NCBI GenBank assembly: GCA_029255645.1
Contig: JANLJE010000026.1
Span: 1 to 64,000 of the forward strand
Direction of reading: 5' to 3'
Origin: Comamonadaceae bacterium
GTDB taxonomy: Bacteria; Pseudomonadota; Gammaproteobacteria; Burkholderiales; Rhodocyclaceae
DNA length: 64,000 bases
Part shown: positions 21,326 through 31,067 of the stretch, one piece after another
Numbering within the stretch: the first letter of the stretch is position 1
How the letters are laid out: each line of letters starts with the position of its first letter
The notes under the pieces: model-generated
Database searches by the model: none
Told to the model about the DNA's origin: nothing
The model's input: only the letters and a program-made list of their open reading frames with translations
Position numbers and translations under genes: made by a program

Positions 21326-22660
21326 TTACAGCACGTAGCGCGACAGATCCTCGTCCGCCGCCAGCGTTCCGAGGCGGGCGTCCACATAGGCGGCATCGAC
21401 ATGCACGGCTTCCTGCCCGGCCTTGCCGGCACTGAAGGAGACTTCTTCTAGCAACTTTTCCAGCACGGTATATAAGCGCCGGGCACCGATATTCTCCGTC
21501 TTTTCATTCACCTGGAAGGCAATCTCGGCCAGACGGCGGATGCCGTCGGCGGCAAAACCCAGTTGCACGCCTTCGGTTTCCAGCAGGGCCTGGTACTGGC
21601 GGGTCAGGCAGGCATCGGTCTGGGTCAGGATGCCTTCGAAGTCGGCCACGGAGAGGGAATCGAGCTCGACGCGAATGGGGAAACGGCCCTGGAGTTCCGG
21701 AATCAGGTCGGAGGGTTTGGCCAGGTGAAAGGCTCCGGAAGCGATGAACAGGATGTGATCGGTCTTCACCATGCCGTACTTGGTGGAGACCGTGGTGCCC
21801 TCCACCAGAGGCAACAGGTCGCGCTGCACCCCCTGGCGGGAGACGTCCGCCCCCTGGGCATTGCCGCGGCTGGCCACCTTGTCGATCTCATCGAGGAAGA
21901 CGATGCCGTTCTGCTCCACGTTCTTCAAGGCCTCAAGCTTCACCTCCTCATCGTTCACCAGCTTCGCCGCCTCCTCGTCGGTGAGTAACTTGAGCGCTTC
22001 GCGGATCTTCAGCTTGCGACTTTTCTTGCGCCCACCGCCCATGTTCTGGAACATGCCCTGGATCTGGCTGGTGAGTTCCTCCATGCCCGGCGGCGCAAAA
22101 ATTTCCGCCTGCAAGGCAGGCAGGGCCACCTCGATCTCGATTTCCTTGTCGTCCAGTTCCCCCTCCCGCAGCTTCTTGCGGAATTTCTGGCGGGTGCCGT
22201 TATCTTCAGCGGCGCCGTTCTCGGCAAAGAAACCGGCATTGCGGGCCGGTGGCAGCAAGGCATCCAGCACCCGCTCCTCGGCGGCATCCTCGGCGCGTGC
22301 CCGTACCTGCGCCATGGCCCGCTCCCGTTGTTCCTTGATGGCAGTCTCCATCAGGTCGCGGATGATGGTGTCCACATCCCGGCCGACATAGCCGACCTCG
22401 GTGAACTTGGTCGCTTCCACCTTGATGAAGGGGGCCTGGGCCAGGCGCGCCAGGCGCCGGGCGATCTCGGTCTTGCCGACCCCGGTGGGCCCGATCATGA
22501 GGATGTTCTTGGGCGTGATTTCGGAACGCAGGGGCTCGTCCACCTGGGCCCGCCGCCAGCGGTTGCGAAGGGCAATGGCCACGGCTTTCTTGGCATTGCC
22601 CTGGCCGACGATATGCTTGTCGAGTTCGTGGACGATTTCCTGAGGGTTCATGGTGGTCAT
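21326..22660 (-). CDS. hslU: ATP-dependent protease ATPase subunit HslU
   Basis: AAA+ unfoldase ring of the HslVU (ClpQY) protease. The Walker A is [15 protein letters not shown], the Walker [13 protein letters not shown], and a central I-domain spans roughly residues 110-240. Sensor and C-terminal residues include [17 protein letters not shown] and the terminal LSRYVL tail, which inserts into HslV to activate it. At 444 aa it is complete. Its ATG overlaps the hslV stop by 4 bp. Confidence 0.97.
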   Translation of the reverse strand: MTTMNPQEIVHELDKHIVGQGNAKKAVAIALRNRWRRAQVDEPLRSEITPKNILMIGPTGVGKTEIARRLARLAQAPFIKVEATKFTEVGYVGRDVDTIIRDLMETAIKEQRERAMAQVRARAEDAAEERVLDALLPPARNAGFFAENGAAEDNGTRQKFRKKLREGELDDKEIEIEVALPALQAEIFAPPGMEELTSQIQGMFQNMGGGRKKSRKLKIREALKLLTDEEAAKLVNDEEVKLEALKNVEQNGIVFLDEIDKVASRGNAQGADVSRQGVQRDLLPLVEGTTVSTKYGMVKTDHILFIASGAFHLAKPSDLIPELQGRFPIRVELDSLSVADFEGILTQTDACLTRQYQALLETEGVQLGFAADGIRRLAEIAFQVNEKTENIGARRLYTVLEKLLEEVSFSAGKAGQEAVHVDAAYVDARLGTLAADEDLSRYVL

Positions 22661-23196
22661 GCTTCTAGCACCTCCAGGGTGAAATTCTTGTTGGTGTAGA
22701 TGCAGATGTCCCCGGCAATCTCCAGGGACTTGCGCACGATTTCCTCGGGAGAGAGCCCGGTATTTTCAAGCAGGGCGCGGGCGGCGCTCTGGGCATAGGC
22801 GCCGCCGGAGCCGATGGCGGCGATGCCCAGCTCCGGTTCCAGCACGTCGCCATTGCCGGTGATGACCAGGGTGCGCTCCGGGTCAGCCACGATCAGCATC
22901 GCTTCCAGCCGGCGCAACATGCGGTCGGTGCGCCACTCCTTGGCCAGTTCCACGGCGCTGCGCATCAGGTTGCCCTGATGCTTTTCCAGCTTGGATTCGA
23001 ACAGGTCCAGCAAGGTGAAGGCATCCGCGGTGGCGCCGGCAAAGCCGGTGAGGATGCGATCCTGATACAGGCGGCGGATCTTCCGGGCCGTCTGCTTGAT
23101 GACCATGTTACCCAGGGTAACCTGGCCATCGCCACCGATGGCGACGATATTGCCCCGCCGCACCGACAAGATCGTGGTGCCGTGATATTGCTCCAT
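22657..23196 (-). CDS. hslV: ATP-dependent protease peptidase subunit HslV
   Basis: Proteasome-beta-like threonine peptidase that forms two stacked hexamers capped by HslU. The mature N-terminus follows a six-residue propeptide (MEQYHG), exposing Thr7 of TTILSVRRG. Conserved GDGQVTLGN, the [14 protein letters not shown] region and the GSGGAYAQ loop are present. It is 179 aa. It lies between the STAS gene and hslU on the minus strand, with a gap of 8 bp to the former. Confidence 0.97.
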   Translation of the reverse strand: MEQYHGTTILSVRRGNIVAIGGDGQVTLGNMVIKQTARKIRRLYQDRILTGFAGATADAFTLLDLFESKLEKHQGNLMRSAVELAKEWRTDRMLRRLEAMLIVADPERTLVITGNGDVLEPELGIAAIGSGGAYAQSAARALLENTGLSPEEIVRKSLEIAGDICIYTNKNFTLEVLEA

Positions 23197-23204
23197 GAAA
23201 AACC

Positions 23205-24395
23205 TCAGTGTCTGGAAAGTTCGACCCGGGCGACCTGATCGATGCCCATGACGCGCATCAACTCGGCCACCAGGCGATTGGGATGATGGATGACCACCGC
23301 GGAGGCGCCTGCAGTCTTGAGCAGATTGACCAGGGCAGCGGCGCTGACGAAGTCCAGCCGGGTCACTCGGGTGAAATCGAGGCGGCAGTCTTCGCCTTCG
23401 TGCAAGTGGCGCGCCACTTCCTTGAGGTTACCCTGGAGGATTTCCCCCTCCAGAACAGCCGCCACACTTTCTGCTTCCGCCTCTTCGGGAACCGGCTCTT
23501 CTGCTGGCAGCGGGGGCGTCTTGAGCCCCTCCCAGGAAGGCGGGGAGACTTCGAAGGTGACGGCGTAATCGACGGCTTTCTCTTCGAATTGTGCTTCCCT
23601 GCCCATGTACTGATACAACTCGAGCAACAGGAGCCACAGCGGTTCTCCCTGCGCCTGACCCATTATCGTGCGGTTGGACAGACGCGAGGCCAGCCCTTCG
23701 GCGCCATGCACACTCCAGGCCAGGCCACGCCGACGCGCCTGATTCAGCAATTTGGCCAACTTGGCGCTGGCTTCGGCATCCAGACCGGCAAGACGCCCCA
23801 GATCCAGGGTGCGGGAAGAGCCGCTCGACAGGGCCTGCAGCAAATCATCAAAGACCGGATCATCGCCCGCCACGACGCCTTGCAAGGCGACTTGGCCGCC
23901 GACCGCATGACCCGCCTTCTTGCTGGACACGGCCTCCATGTCCCAGGAAGGGGGCGAGCGTTCGTAGACCCGGGCAAACTCGAGACTCAGGGCTTCAAAA
24001 GCGGCCCGTTCCCCCTTGAGACGCAGCAGATCGAACAACATCGCCCAGAGCTTGATCGCCCCCGGCTCGGCGTTATTACGGATGGACGATTCCAGAGTGA
24101 CGCGCGCGGCATCATCCTGACCATTGGCGTAAAGAATCGCGGCATGTTCAGCGATTTCTGCAAAGGGATCCGTTTCTTCGTAAATCTCGATACCGTAGCC
24201 GCCATTGGGCTGCGTGTTATCTCTGGAAAAATCCAGATCCCAGTTGGCATCGGATACGGGCGCAACTTCCGGCACCGCCTCAGGCGCCGCCTCGGACGCC
24301 GCCTTGGCCGGATGAGGAAGAGAATCTCCCCGGGGCTTGGCCGCTGGCCGCTCCGGCATTTTTTGCGCTATTTTTTTGAAAAAAGAGAAAACCAT
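23205..24395 (-). CDS. STAS-domain protein, cotranscribed with hslVU
   Basis: A 396-aa cytosolic protein with an alanine/proline-rich N-terminus, then a helical hairpin ([20 protein letters not shown]) like the tetratricopeptide-type segment of FimV-like proteins. Two anti-sigma-antagonist-like segments follow: one near [20 protein letters not shown] and a clearer C-terminal STAS fold ([17 protein letters not shown]... [20 protein letters not shown]). There are also two copies of a motif ending in SPPSW. Proteins of this type precede hslV in several betaproteobacteria, but no function is known to me. It ends 8 bp before hslV, suggesting one operon. Confidence 0.7.
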   Translation of the reverse strand: MVFSFFKKIAQKMPERPAAKPRGDSLPHPAKAASEAAPEAVPEVAPVSDANWDLDFSRDNTQPNGGYGIEIYEETDPFAEIAEHAAILYANGQDDAARVTLESSIRNNAEPGAIKLWAMLFDLLRLKGERAAFEALSLEFARVYERSPPSWDMEAVSSKKAGHAVGGQVALQGVVAGDDPVFDDLLQALSSGSSRTLDLGRLAGLDAEASAKLAKLLNQARRRGLAWSVHGAEGLASRLSNRTIMGQAQGEPLWLLLLELYQYMGREAQFEEKAVDYAVTFEVSPPSWEGLKTPPLPAEEPVPEEAEAESVAAVLEGEILQGNLKEVARHLHEGEDCRLDFTRVTRLDFVSAAALVNLLKTAGASAVVIHHPNRLVAELMRVMGIDQVARVELSRH

Positions 24396-24576
24396 CGATC
24401 TCGCCTAGAGGATCCTGCTTTTTAGCACGTCGACCGGCGCCGCGCAATGCCCGCCCTCCCTCCGCCCCCTATCCAGCAGGGGCACGGACCCGCCCCGGCA
24501 AGCTCGCGCCCGAGCCACGGGCTGGAGCCCCCAGACCGCCCCCGACCTCGCACGCCGATGCGACTCACTCACAACG

Positions 24577-24582
24577 TATAAT
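24577..24582 (+). promoter_or_regulatory. Likely -10 element of ampG
   Basis: A perfect TATAAT lies 27 bp before the chosen ATG, placing transcription start within about 20 bp of the gene. No good -35 is visible at 16-18 bp upstream. Confidence 0.4.
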
Positions 24583-24609
24583 CCGCACTCTCTCTTGACC
24601 CTGCTGCTC

Positions 24610-25872
24610 ATGACCGCACCTGCCTGGCTTGCCCCCCTGCTGACCCGCAAGATGCTGATCTGCATTTTTACGGGCTTTGCCTCCGGCCTGCCCCTGTATC
24701 TGCTCATCAATCTGGTCCCCGCCTGGCTGCGCAGCGAAGGAGTGGATCTGAAAACCATCGGTTTCTTTGCCCTGATCCAGTTTCCCTTCACCTGGAAATT
24801 CATCTGGGCGCCCTTCCTGGATCGTTTCATCCTTCCCCTGGGGCGGCGGCGCGGCTGGATGCTGCTGACCCAGGTCGGGCTGCTGTTTTCCATCGGCACC
24901 TTGGGAGGCTTCGACCCCCGCAAGGAAATCCTGCTGATTTCGGGCCTTGCGGCCCTGCTGGCCTTCCTCTCCGCCACCCAGGACATCGCCCTGGACGCCT
25001 TCCGGCGGGAAATCCTGTCGGAAGCAGAACTCGGCCTGGGCAGCTCCGTCCATGTGAATGCCTATCGGGTGGCCGGTCTGGTCCCCGGCTCCTTGTCCCT
25101 GATCCTGGCCGACAGCCTGCCCTGGAATCAGGTGTTCTGGATCACCGCCCTGTTCATGATTCCCGGCATGATCATGGCGATCCTGGTCAAGGAGCCCGAG
25201 ATACTGACCCCCCCCAAGACTTTGCGGGAAGCCTGCATCGAACCTTTCAACGAATTCATCGGCCGCCAGGGCGTTCAGGGCGCCCTGCTGGTGCTCTCCT
25301 TCCTGTTCCTCTACAAGCTCGGAGACTCCCTGGCCACCGCCCTGTCCACCCCCTTCTACCTCGACATGGGCTACTCCAAGACCGATATCGGCCTGATCGC
25401 CAAACATGCGGGACTCTGGCCTGCCGTCATCGGCGGCATGATCGGCGGCCTGTGGATGGTGAAGATCGGTATCAACCGGGCCCTGTGGATATTTGGCCTG
25501 GTGCAGATGGTCACCATCCTGGGCTTTGCCTGGCTGGCCTGGCTGGGCCCCCAGCCAGAAATTCTCGGCTTCAACCGCGGGGCCCTGGCCGCCGTGATTT
25601 CTGCCGAATACCTGGGCGTGGGCCTGGGCACCGCGGCCTTCACCGCCTTCATCGCCCGCTCCACCCATCCGGCCTACACGGCCACCCAGTTTGCCCTGTT
25701 CACCAGCCTGACGGCCGTACCCCGTACCGTCATCAATGCCTTTGCCGGCGTACTGGTGGAAAACCTGGGCTGGGTCGGCTTCTACATGCTATGCACGGCC
25801 CTGGCCGTGCCCGGCATGCTGCTGCTCATCAAAGTGGCGCCCTGGAATGCGGCCCGGGGCGAAAACGTCTAA
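24610..25872 (+). CDS. ampG: AmpG-type muropeptide permease (MFS)
   Basis: A 420-aa major facilitator with about 12 hydrophobic segments. The N-terminal pattern RKMLICIFTGFASGLPLYLL and FTWKFIWAPFLDR, followed by RRRGWMLLTQ and the TQDIALDAFRRE motif, is characteristic of AmpG, which imports anhydromuropeptides for cell-wall recycling and beta-lactamase induction. ATG 24610 is preferred to a TTG five codons upstream. It ends on a stop that overlaps the stop of the convergent gene. No ampC/ampR is seen nearby. Confidence 0.9.
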   Translation: MTAPAWLAPLLTRKMLICIFTGFASGLPLYLLINLVPAWLRSEGVDLKTIGFFALIQFPFTWKFIWAPFLDRFILPLGRRRGWMLLTQVGLLFSIGTLGGFDPRKEILLISGLAALLAFLSATQDIALDAFRREILSEAELGLGSSVHVNAYRVAGLVPGSLSLILADSLPWNQVFWITALFMIPGMIMAILVKEPEILTPPKTLREACIEPFNEFIGRQGVQGALLVLSFLFLYKLGDSLATALSTPFYLDMGYSKTDIGLIAKHAGLWPAVIGGMIGGLWMVKIGINRALWIFGLVQMVTILGFAWLAWLGPQPEILGFNRGALAAVISAEYLGVGLGTAAFTAFIARSTHPAYTATQFALFTSLTAVPRTVINAFAGVLVENLGWVGFYMLCTALAVPGMLLLIKVAPWNAARGENV

Positions 25873-26195
25873 ACCTGCTGGCGCCGCAGGCGGCGTCGAT
25901 CCAGCCACCAGGCATAAACCGGAAGCAACAAGGTCGAGCCCGGCAAGAGGAGCAGCATGAAGTAGGGGGATAAACGGGAAAAGCAGCGCAGATGCTCCAG
26001 CAACAGCTGCTTTTCTTCGTTCGACCAGGCGCCGCCATTCCTGGTCTTCATCAGCAGGGGCATGAAACCCTTGAGGGATGCCAGTTCAGCCATGGCATGA
26101 CGGACCTCACTGCGCTGCGCCGCCAGCAACTGACGCCACCAGGAAGGCAGGCGGGCTGCCGTGACGACAAGCGGATCAAGGGATGCGGCCCGCAT
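25869..26195 (-). CDS. Small membrane-associated protein, LETM1-like C-terminal segment
   Basis: A 108-aa protein with helical N-terminus (SWWRQLLAAQRSEVRHAM) and one strong hydrophobic helix near the C-terminus (SPYFMLLLLPGSTLLLPVYA) followed by basic residues. The PGSTLLLP string is reminiscent of the short LETM1-domain proteins of proteobacteria, but this is a weak match. It lies 3 bp from the yqjK-like gene on the same strand and may be cotranscribed with the yqjDEK set. Function unknown. Confidence 0.6.
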   Translation of the reverse strand: MRAASLDPLVVTAARLPSWWRQLLAAQRSEVRHAMAELASLKGFMPLLMKTRNGGAWSNEEKQLLLEHLRCFSRLSPYFMLLLLPGSTLLLPVYAWWLDRRRLRRQQV

Positions 26196-26198
26196 GAT

Positions 26199-26489
26199 CT
26201 AGCGGGAGAACAAGCGGCGCCGCAAAGAACGCCAGGTCTGCCAGGCGATCAAGCCGCGCCGGCCCCAACGCCAGAAGCGGCGGGGTTTGAGCAGGACCAG
26301 CAAGGCAGCCACGCCGCCCACCACTTGCGGATGGCGGCGCACCCAGCCGGCTCCCTGCTGCACCCGGTCTGCGAGCGCACAGAGACTCTGCAAGCCGGCA
26401 CTATCGAGCGCCACGGCCTGCCGCTGGGCAGCACAACGGGCCCGCAGGACGCCCCGCTGCTCTCTGAGTTCAAGCAGACGGGGATTCAT
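26199..26489 (-). CDS. yqjK: YqjK-like protein
   Basis: A 96-aa basic protein with an N-terminal helix (MNPRLLELREQRGVLRARCA) and one hydrophobic segment (VVGGVAALLVLLKP), ending in arginine-rich sequence. This matches small YqjK-like proteins encoded after yqjD and yqjE, which is also its position here: it overlaps the end of the yqjE-like gene by 20 bp. Function is not established for the family. Confidence 0.75.
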   Translation of the reverse strand: MNPRLLELREQRGVLRARCAAQRQAVALDSAGLQSLCALADRVQQGAGWVRRHPQVVGGVAALLVLLKPRRFWRWGRRGLIAWQTWRSLRRRLFSR

Positions 26490-26871
26490 CCTGCCCCCGC
26501 TTCTTCAGGCTGGCGACATCCGCCTCCAGTTCCGCCAGACTGGCCTTGAACAGACCGGAGCCCCGCTCCAGCCCGGACAGGCTGCGCCGGGCAAAGACAA
26601 CCGCGGCAGACAGGAACACCAGACAGGCGAGGCCCAGCACCACCAGGCGCTGCTCCCAGAACAGCAAGGCCAGGAAAGCCACCAGCAATACCACCCCGAT
26701 GATCAGGCAGGCCAGCGCCAGAATGCTGTGGACGAGCCCCCCGACCAGGCGGAGCTTTTCCTCTTCCACCTCATTGGCAAGCAGAGCCAGACGGGTACGG
26801 CCGATATCGACCACATCCCCCAGCAGGCTGCGCAGGGAGGCGAATACGCCAGGGGAGGTGTTCTCCGTCAT
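26470..26871 (-). CDS. yqjE: YqjE-like inner-membrane protein (phage-holin superfamily III type)
   Basis: A 133-aa protein with an amphipathic N-terminus (SLLGDVVDIGRTRLALLANEVEEEK) and two adjacent membrane helices (about 46-68 and 74-93), then a charged helical tail. This is the organisation of the YqjE family. It lies 3 bp after the yqjD-like gene and overlaps the yqjK-like gene, forming the conserved yqjDEK order. In E. coli YqjD associates with ribosomes at the membrane; YqjE may help anchor it. Confidence 0.85.
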   Translation of the reverse strand: MTENTSPGVFASLRSLLGDVVDIGRTRLALLANEVEEEKLRLVGGLVHSILALACLIIGVVLLVAFLALLFWEQRLVVLGLACLVFLSAAVVFARRSLSGLERGSGLFKASLAELEADVASLKKRGQDESPSA

Positions 26872-26874
26872 GGA

Positions 26875-27195
26875 TCAGCGACGACCGATCAGGACACCCA
26901 GGGCCAGGCCGACGACAGCGGCCACACCCACGGCCTTCCAGGGCTGGTCATGCACGAAGTCATCCGTGGCACGGGCACAGGCCTTGGTCTTGTCCACCAG
27001 GGCGGCCTCGGCATCTTCCAGGCGAACCTTGGCGTCCTTCAGGCGGGCTTCGATCTTGCTGCGGATGTTGGCCATCTTTTCACCCGCAACATCGGCGGTG
27101 CTCTTCAGAATTTCCTCGGCGTCAGCGATCACGACCTTCATGTCGGAGACCAGCTTTTCCTTGGTGGCCAGCGCTACGGTATTGGTTTGGGACAT
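26875..27195 (-). CDS. yqjD: YqjD/ElaB-family (DUF883) ribosome-associated membrane protein
   Basis: A 106-aa protein, mostly a long amphipathic helix (LVSDMKVVIADAEEILKSTA to about residue 85) ending in a C-terminal hydrophobic segment with glycines (AVGVAAVVGLALGVLIGRR). That is the tail-anchor signature of the YqjD/ElaB/YgaM family, which bind ribosomes in stationary phase. MSQTNTV was chosen as start; four residues longer is open. It is first in the yqjDEK-like set. Confidence 0.88.
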   Translation of the reverse strand: MSQTNTVALATKEKLVSDMKVVIADAEEILKSTADVAGEKMANIRSKIEARLKDAKVRLEDAEAALVDKTKACARATDDFVHDQPWKAVGVAAVVGLALGVLIGRR

Positions 27196-27251
27196 GGCGA
27201 ACCTCATCTATATGAATGGTGTTTGAAAACAGCTACAGATTAGCGTGTTAA

Positions 27252-27299
27252 AGACGGCAAGGCAATGAGACGGCAAGGCAATGAGACGGCAAGGCAATG
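27252..27299. repeat. 16-bp tandem repeat, 3 exact copies
   Basis: AGACGGCAAGGCAATG occurs three times without interruption, in the 116-bp gap between the yqjD-like start and the xthA stop. It is not part of any credible gene. Confidence 0.95.
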
Positions 27300-27311
27300 C
27301 AGGGCGGGACG

Positions 27312-28082
27312 TCAGAACTCATAATCGATGCACAGCGGCGCGTGATCGGAAAACTTCTGTCCCTTGTACACCTGGGCATACCGGGCGCTCGCAGCGGCCT
27401 CCGGTGTTGCCACCTGCAGGTCGATCCGCCAGCCGACATTTTTGGCATAGGCCTGGCCGCGATGGCTCCACCAGGTATACCCCTCTTCGCCGGCCTCTGG
27501 ATACAAGGCTCGATAGACATCCACCCAGCCACTGGCATAAAGCCGGGTCAGCCACTCCCGCTCCTCAGGCAGGAATCCGGAATGTTTCAGATTGCCCTTC
27601 CAGTTCTTCAGGTCGATCGGACAGTGGGCGATGTTCCAGTCACCACAGATGATGAATTGCCGCCCCTCCTGGCGCAGGGCATCCATCACCGTCATGAATT
27701 CTTCCAGGAAGGCGAATTTGGCCGCCTGGCGCTCCGGAGAAGATGAACCGGAAGGCACATAGAGGGAAACCACCGATAAGCCACCCAGATCGGCCCGGAT
27801 GAAACGCCCCTCCGCATCGAAGCCGGGATGCCCGATGCCTTCGGTAACCCGGTCGGGCGGGCGTCGGCTATAGATGCCGACACCGGAATACCCCTTTTTG
27901 TCGGCGTAATGAAAAAAGCCCTGGTAGCCCGCCGGGCTTCGCATGGCGTCGGCAAGATCGCCGGCCTGGGCCTTGAGTTCCTGCACACAGACCACGTCGG
28001 CGCCCGAAGTCTGCATCCAGTCAAAGAAACCCTTGTCCGCGGCGGAGCGGATGCCATTGAGGTTCATGGTGACGATTCGCAT
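27312..28082 (-). CDS. xthA: Exodeoxyribonuclease III
   Basis: AP endonuclease and 3'-5' exonuclease of base excision repair. The EEP fold is shown by MRIVTMNLNGIRSA, the metal-ligand CVQELKAQ, GYSGVGIYSR, the catalytic GDWNIAHCPIDLKN, and the C-terminal FSDHAPLCIDYEF. From the ATG at 28082 it is 256 aa, the usual size; the 62-residue upstream extension in the open frame has no homology-like content and is rejected. It is divergent from pyrE with about 210 bp between. Confidence 0.95.
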   Translation of the reverse strand: MRIVTMNLNGIRSAADKGFFDWMQTSGADVVCVQELKAQAGDLADAMRSPAGYQGFFHYADKKGYSGVGIYSRRPPDRVTEGIGHPGFDAEGRFIRADLGGLSVVSLYVPSGSSSPERQAAKFAFLEEFMTVMDALRQEGRQFIICGDWNIAHCPIDLKNWKGNLKHSGFLPEEREWLTRLYASGWVDVYRALYPEAGEEGYTWWSHRGQAYAKNVGWRIDLQVATPEAAASARYAQVYKGQKFSDHAPLCIDYEF

Positions 28083-28291
28083 GAGAAGTGGAATGAGGCT
28101 GCCTTGGCCTGGGTGCATGAAAAAAGCAAAGCATACCCCGCCCGGCCCCGGCCCGGCAAAACCGGCGGACAGTTTTGTCCTGCCGGAACCGGACATTTGC
28201 CATGACATGCTGCACCAATGTCGTTGAGCCCCGGCGGGATGATGCGTAGTAACATATGCGCTTGCCAAAACAGATTGGATTTAGCCGGACC

Positions 28292-28936
28292 ATGGATTTT
28301 CGTCAGGAATTCATCGAATTCGCCGTTGGCCGCCAGGTTTTGCGCTTTGGCGAATTCAAGACCAAGGCGGGGCGGCTCTCCCCCTATTTTTTCAATGCCG
28401 GCTTGTTCAATGACGGCGCATCCATGCTCAGACTGAGTCAGTTCTATGTCAAATCCATACAGGCCGGTGGACTCCCGTTCGACATGCTGTTCGGCCCCGC
28501 CTACAAGGGTATCCCGCTGGTCACCGGCGTGGCCATGGCCATGGCCATGGCGGGGCGCAACCTGCCGTTTGCCTACAATCGCAAGGAAGCCAAGGATCAT
28601 GGTGAGGGCGGCACCCTGGTCGGCGCGCCGCTACAGGGCAAAGTCCTGATCGTGGACGATGTCATCTCCGCCGGCACTTCAGTACGGGAATCGGTGGAAC
28701 TGATCCGCGCCGCCGGCGCCCAGGTGGCCGGGGTGGCCATCGCCCTGGACCGGATGGAACTCGGCCTGGGCCAACTCTCGGCCGTACAGGAAGTGGAACG
28801 CGACTACGGCTTGCCGGTGCTGGCGGTGGCCAACCTTGAACATCTGATGGGGTATCTGCAAGGACACCCCGAACTTGCCGCCCACCGCGAGGCCGTCGCG
28901 GCCTACCGGAGCCAGTATGGCGTTACCCAGCACTAA
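28292..28936 (+). CDS. pyrE: Orotate phosphoribosyltransferase
   Basis: Converts orotate and PRPP to OMP in pyrimidine synthesis. The PRPP-binding loop is VLIVDDVISAGTS; KTKAGRLSPYFFNAG and FGPAYKGIPL are orotate-site segments; and the flexible loop is YNRKEAKDHGEGG. The ATG at MDFRQEF gives 214 aa, matching the family; the 12-residue longer frame is not used. The following DUF4124 gene starts within its last codons. Confidence 0.96.
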   Translation: MDFRQEFIEFAVGRQVLRFGEFKTKAGRLSPYFFNAGLFNDGASMLRLSQFYVKSIQAGGLPFDMLFGPAYKGIPLVTGVAMAMAMAGRNLPFAYNRKEAKDHGEGGTLVGAPLQGKVLIVDDVISAGTSVRESVELIRAAGAQVAGVAIALDRMELGLGQLSAVQEVERDYGLPVLAVANLEHLMGYLQGHPELAAHREAVAAYRSQYGVTQH

Positions 28937-29570
28937 GCGGCGTATCCCGCTATCCGCCCTGCTGCTGGCGGGTCTGGCGGTGCCGGCATATGCCCAACCT
29001 GAGGCCAGCACGGCACGTGGCTCCTTTTTCTGCTGCACGGATGCCTCGGGCCACCGTGTCTGCGGTGATCTCCTGCCGCCTCAATGCAACGGCCTGGCTT
29101 ACAAGGTCTACAGCCACCAGGGCATGCTGACGAGGGAGGTGGGGCCGCCGCTCACGCCGGCAGAAAAGGCGGCCCAGGCGGAAGCTGCGCGCCAGGAAAA
29201 GTTGAAGGAAGCTCAAGCCCGCGAACAAAGACGCAAGGATCAGGCCCTGCTGGAGACCTATTCCAGCCTGGAAGACCTGGACCGCATGCAGGCCCGGGCG
29301 GAAGCAGACGTCAAGGCCGCCATCGCCAACGCCGAAGAACGGATTGCCGAGGCCAGAAAACGGCGCAAGAAGTTCGAAAATGAAGCCGAGTTCTATCCCA
29401 ACCGCGCCTTGCCTCCCGAAGTCGCGAAGGGCCTCCGGGACGAGGATACGGAAATCCGGACTCAGACCGAATTGATCAATGCCAAAAAGCGGGAGCTGGA
29501 ATTGATCAAGTCCAGATACAGCGAAGACCGGCGCCGTTATATCGACCTTTCCCGTCGTCCGCGTCGCTAG
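28917..29570 (+). CDS. DUF4124-type periplasmic protein with long coiled coil
   Basis: A 217-aa protein with a signal peptide (LSALLLAGLAVPAYA, cleaving before QPE). A small domain with four cysteines follows (FFCCTDASGHRVCGDLLPPQC), which fits the DUF4124 N-terminal pattern. Then comes a long charged coiled coil rich in A/E/K/R, from about residue 75 to the end. It overlaps pyrE by 20 bp and so is translated from the same transcript. Its role is unknown; periplasmic location is inferred from the signal peptide. Confidence 0.75.
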   Translation: MALPSTKRRIPLSALLLAGLAVPAYAQPEASTARGSFFCCTDASGHRVCGDLLPPQCNGLAYKVYSHQGMLTREVGPPLTPAEKAAQAEAARQEKLKEAQAREQRRKDQALLETYSSLEDLDRMQARAEADVKAAIANAEERIAEARKRRKKFENEAEFYPNRALPPEVAKGLRDEDTEIRTQTELINAKKRELELIKSRYSEDRRRYIDLSRRPRR

Positions 29571-29604
29571 ACCGGGCGGCCCGGCCCGGCCTCGGCCCTC
29601 TTTC

Positions 29605-31056
29605 TCACCCAGCCAGTTTCTGGCGCAACAACTCATTCACCTGCTGCGGATTGGCCTTGCCCTTGGCCGCTTTCATGACCTGCCCTACCAGGGCATTGAA
29701 GGCTTTTTCCTTGCCCGCCTTGAACTCGGCCACATTGGCGGCATTGGCGGCCAGCACTTCGTCCACCAGCTTCTCGATGGCGCCGGTGTCGGTAATCTGC
29801 TTCAGGCCCTGCTTTTCGATGATCTCGTCGGCACTGCTTCCCTCGCCTGCCCAGAGGGCCTCGAACACTTTCTTGGCAATGGCGTTGGAAAGGGTGTTGT
29901 CGGTGATCCGGGCCACCAGCCCGCCCAACTGGGCCGCAGTCACCGGTGACTGGGTGATTTCAAGGCCTTCCTTGTTGAGGCGGGCGGCCAGGTCCACCAT
30001 CACCCAGTTGGCACAAGGCTTGGCGCCGGGTTTGCCCGCAACGGCAACTGCGGCTTCAAAATAAGCCGCTGTTTCCAGGGCCGCCGTCAGGGTGGTGGCA
30101 TCGTAGGCAGACAGACCGTAGTCGGCGATGAAGCGCTGTTTCCTGGCTTCCGGCAGTTCGGGCAAGGCGGCCTTGGTGCGGGCGATCCACTCCGGCGAAA
30201 TGACCAGGGGCAGCAGGTCGGGATCGGGGAAGTAGCGGTAATCGTGCGCATCTTCCTTGGTGCGCATGGACCGGGTTTCGCCCGTCGCGGGATCAAACAG
30301 CACCGTGGCCTGCTGAATGGTCCCGCCTTCTTCCAGGGTCTCGATCTGCCAGCGAATCTCATACTCGATGGCTTCCTTCAGGAAACGGAAGGAGTTGAGA
30401 TTCTTGATCTCCCGGCGGGTGCCGAAGGGAGTGCCCGGCCGATGCACGGATACATTGGCGTCGCAGCGGAAGGAGCCTTCCTGCATGTTGCCGTCGCAGA
30501 TCCCGATCCAGCGCACCAGGGCGTGCAGGGCCCTGGCGTAGGCTACGGCTTCGTCGGAGGAGCGCATGTCCGGCTCGGTGACGATTTCCAGGAGCGGCGT
30601 GCCGGCCCGGTTCAGGTCGATGCCGGTCTTGCCGTGGAAATCCTCGTGCAGGGATTTGCCCGCATCCTCTTCCAGGTGGGCCCGGGTCAGCTGGACGCGC
30701 TTTTCGTAAGCCTTGTCGCCCTGACCCACGGCAATGGCCACATGCCCCCCCTGCACGACCGGCAGCTCGAACTGGCTGATCTGGTAGCCCTTGGGCAGGT
30801 CCGGATAAAAGTAGTTCTTGCGGGCGAACACCGATTTCCCGGCCACCTGGGCATCCACCGCCAGACCGAACCGGATGGCGCATTCCACGGCTCCCTTGTT
30901 CAAGACCGGCAGCACGCCGGGCAGAGCCAGGTCCACCGGGGAGGCCTGGGTATTGGGGGCGGCGCCAAAGGCGGTGGAGGCACCGGAAAAAATCTTGGAT
31001 GCCGTCGCCAACTGCACGTGGGTCTCGAGACCGATGACAACTTCCCACTGATTCAT
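29605..31056 (-). CDS. gatB: Asp/Glu-tRNA(Asn/Gln) amidotransferase subunit B
   Basis: tRNA-binding and kinase subunit of GatCAB, which converts misacylated Glu-tRNA(Gln) and Asp-tRNA(Asn) to the amide forms. The N-terminus [13 protein letters not shown], the metal-binding [17 protein letters not shown], the ALVRW helix and the C-terminal YqeY-like tail ([20 protein letters not shown] onward) are all present. The ATG at 31056 has GGGA seven bases upstream, favouring it over the ATG two codons earlier. It is separated from gatA by an embedded lipoprotein gene. Confidence 0.96.
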   Translation of the reverse strand: MNQWEVVIGLETHVQLATASKIFSGASTAFGAAPNTQASPVDLALPGVLPVLNKGAVECAIRFGLAVDAQVAGKSVFARKNYFYPDLPKGYQISQFELPVVQGGHVAIAVGQGDKAYEKRVQLTRAHLEEDAGKSLHEDFHGKTGIDLNRAGTPLLEIVTEPDMRSSDEAVAYARALHALVRWIGICDGNMQEGSFRCDANVSVHRPGTPFGTRREIKNLNSFRFLKEAIEYEIRWQIETLEEGGTIQQATVLFDPATGETRSMRTKEDAHDYRYFPDPDLLPLVISPEWIARTKAALPELPEARKQRFIADYGLSAYDATTLTAALETAAYFEAAVAVAGKPGAKPCANWVMVDLAARLNKEGLEITQSPVTAAQLGGLVARITDNTLSNAIAKKVFEALWAGEGSSADEIIEKQGLKQITDTGAIEKLVDEVLAANAANVAEFKAGKEKAFNALVGQVMKAAKGKANPQQVNELLRQKLAG

Positions 31057-31067
31057 CTTCATTCCCG

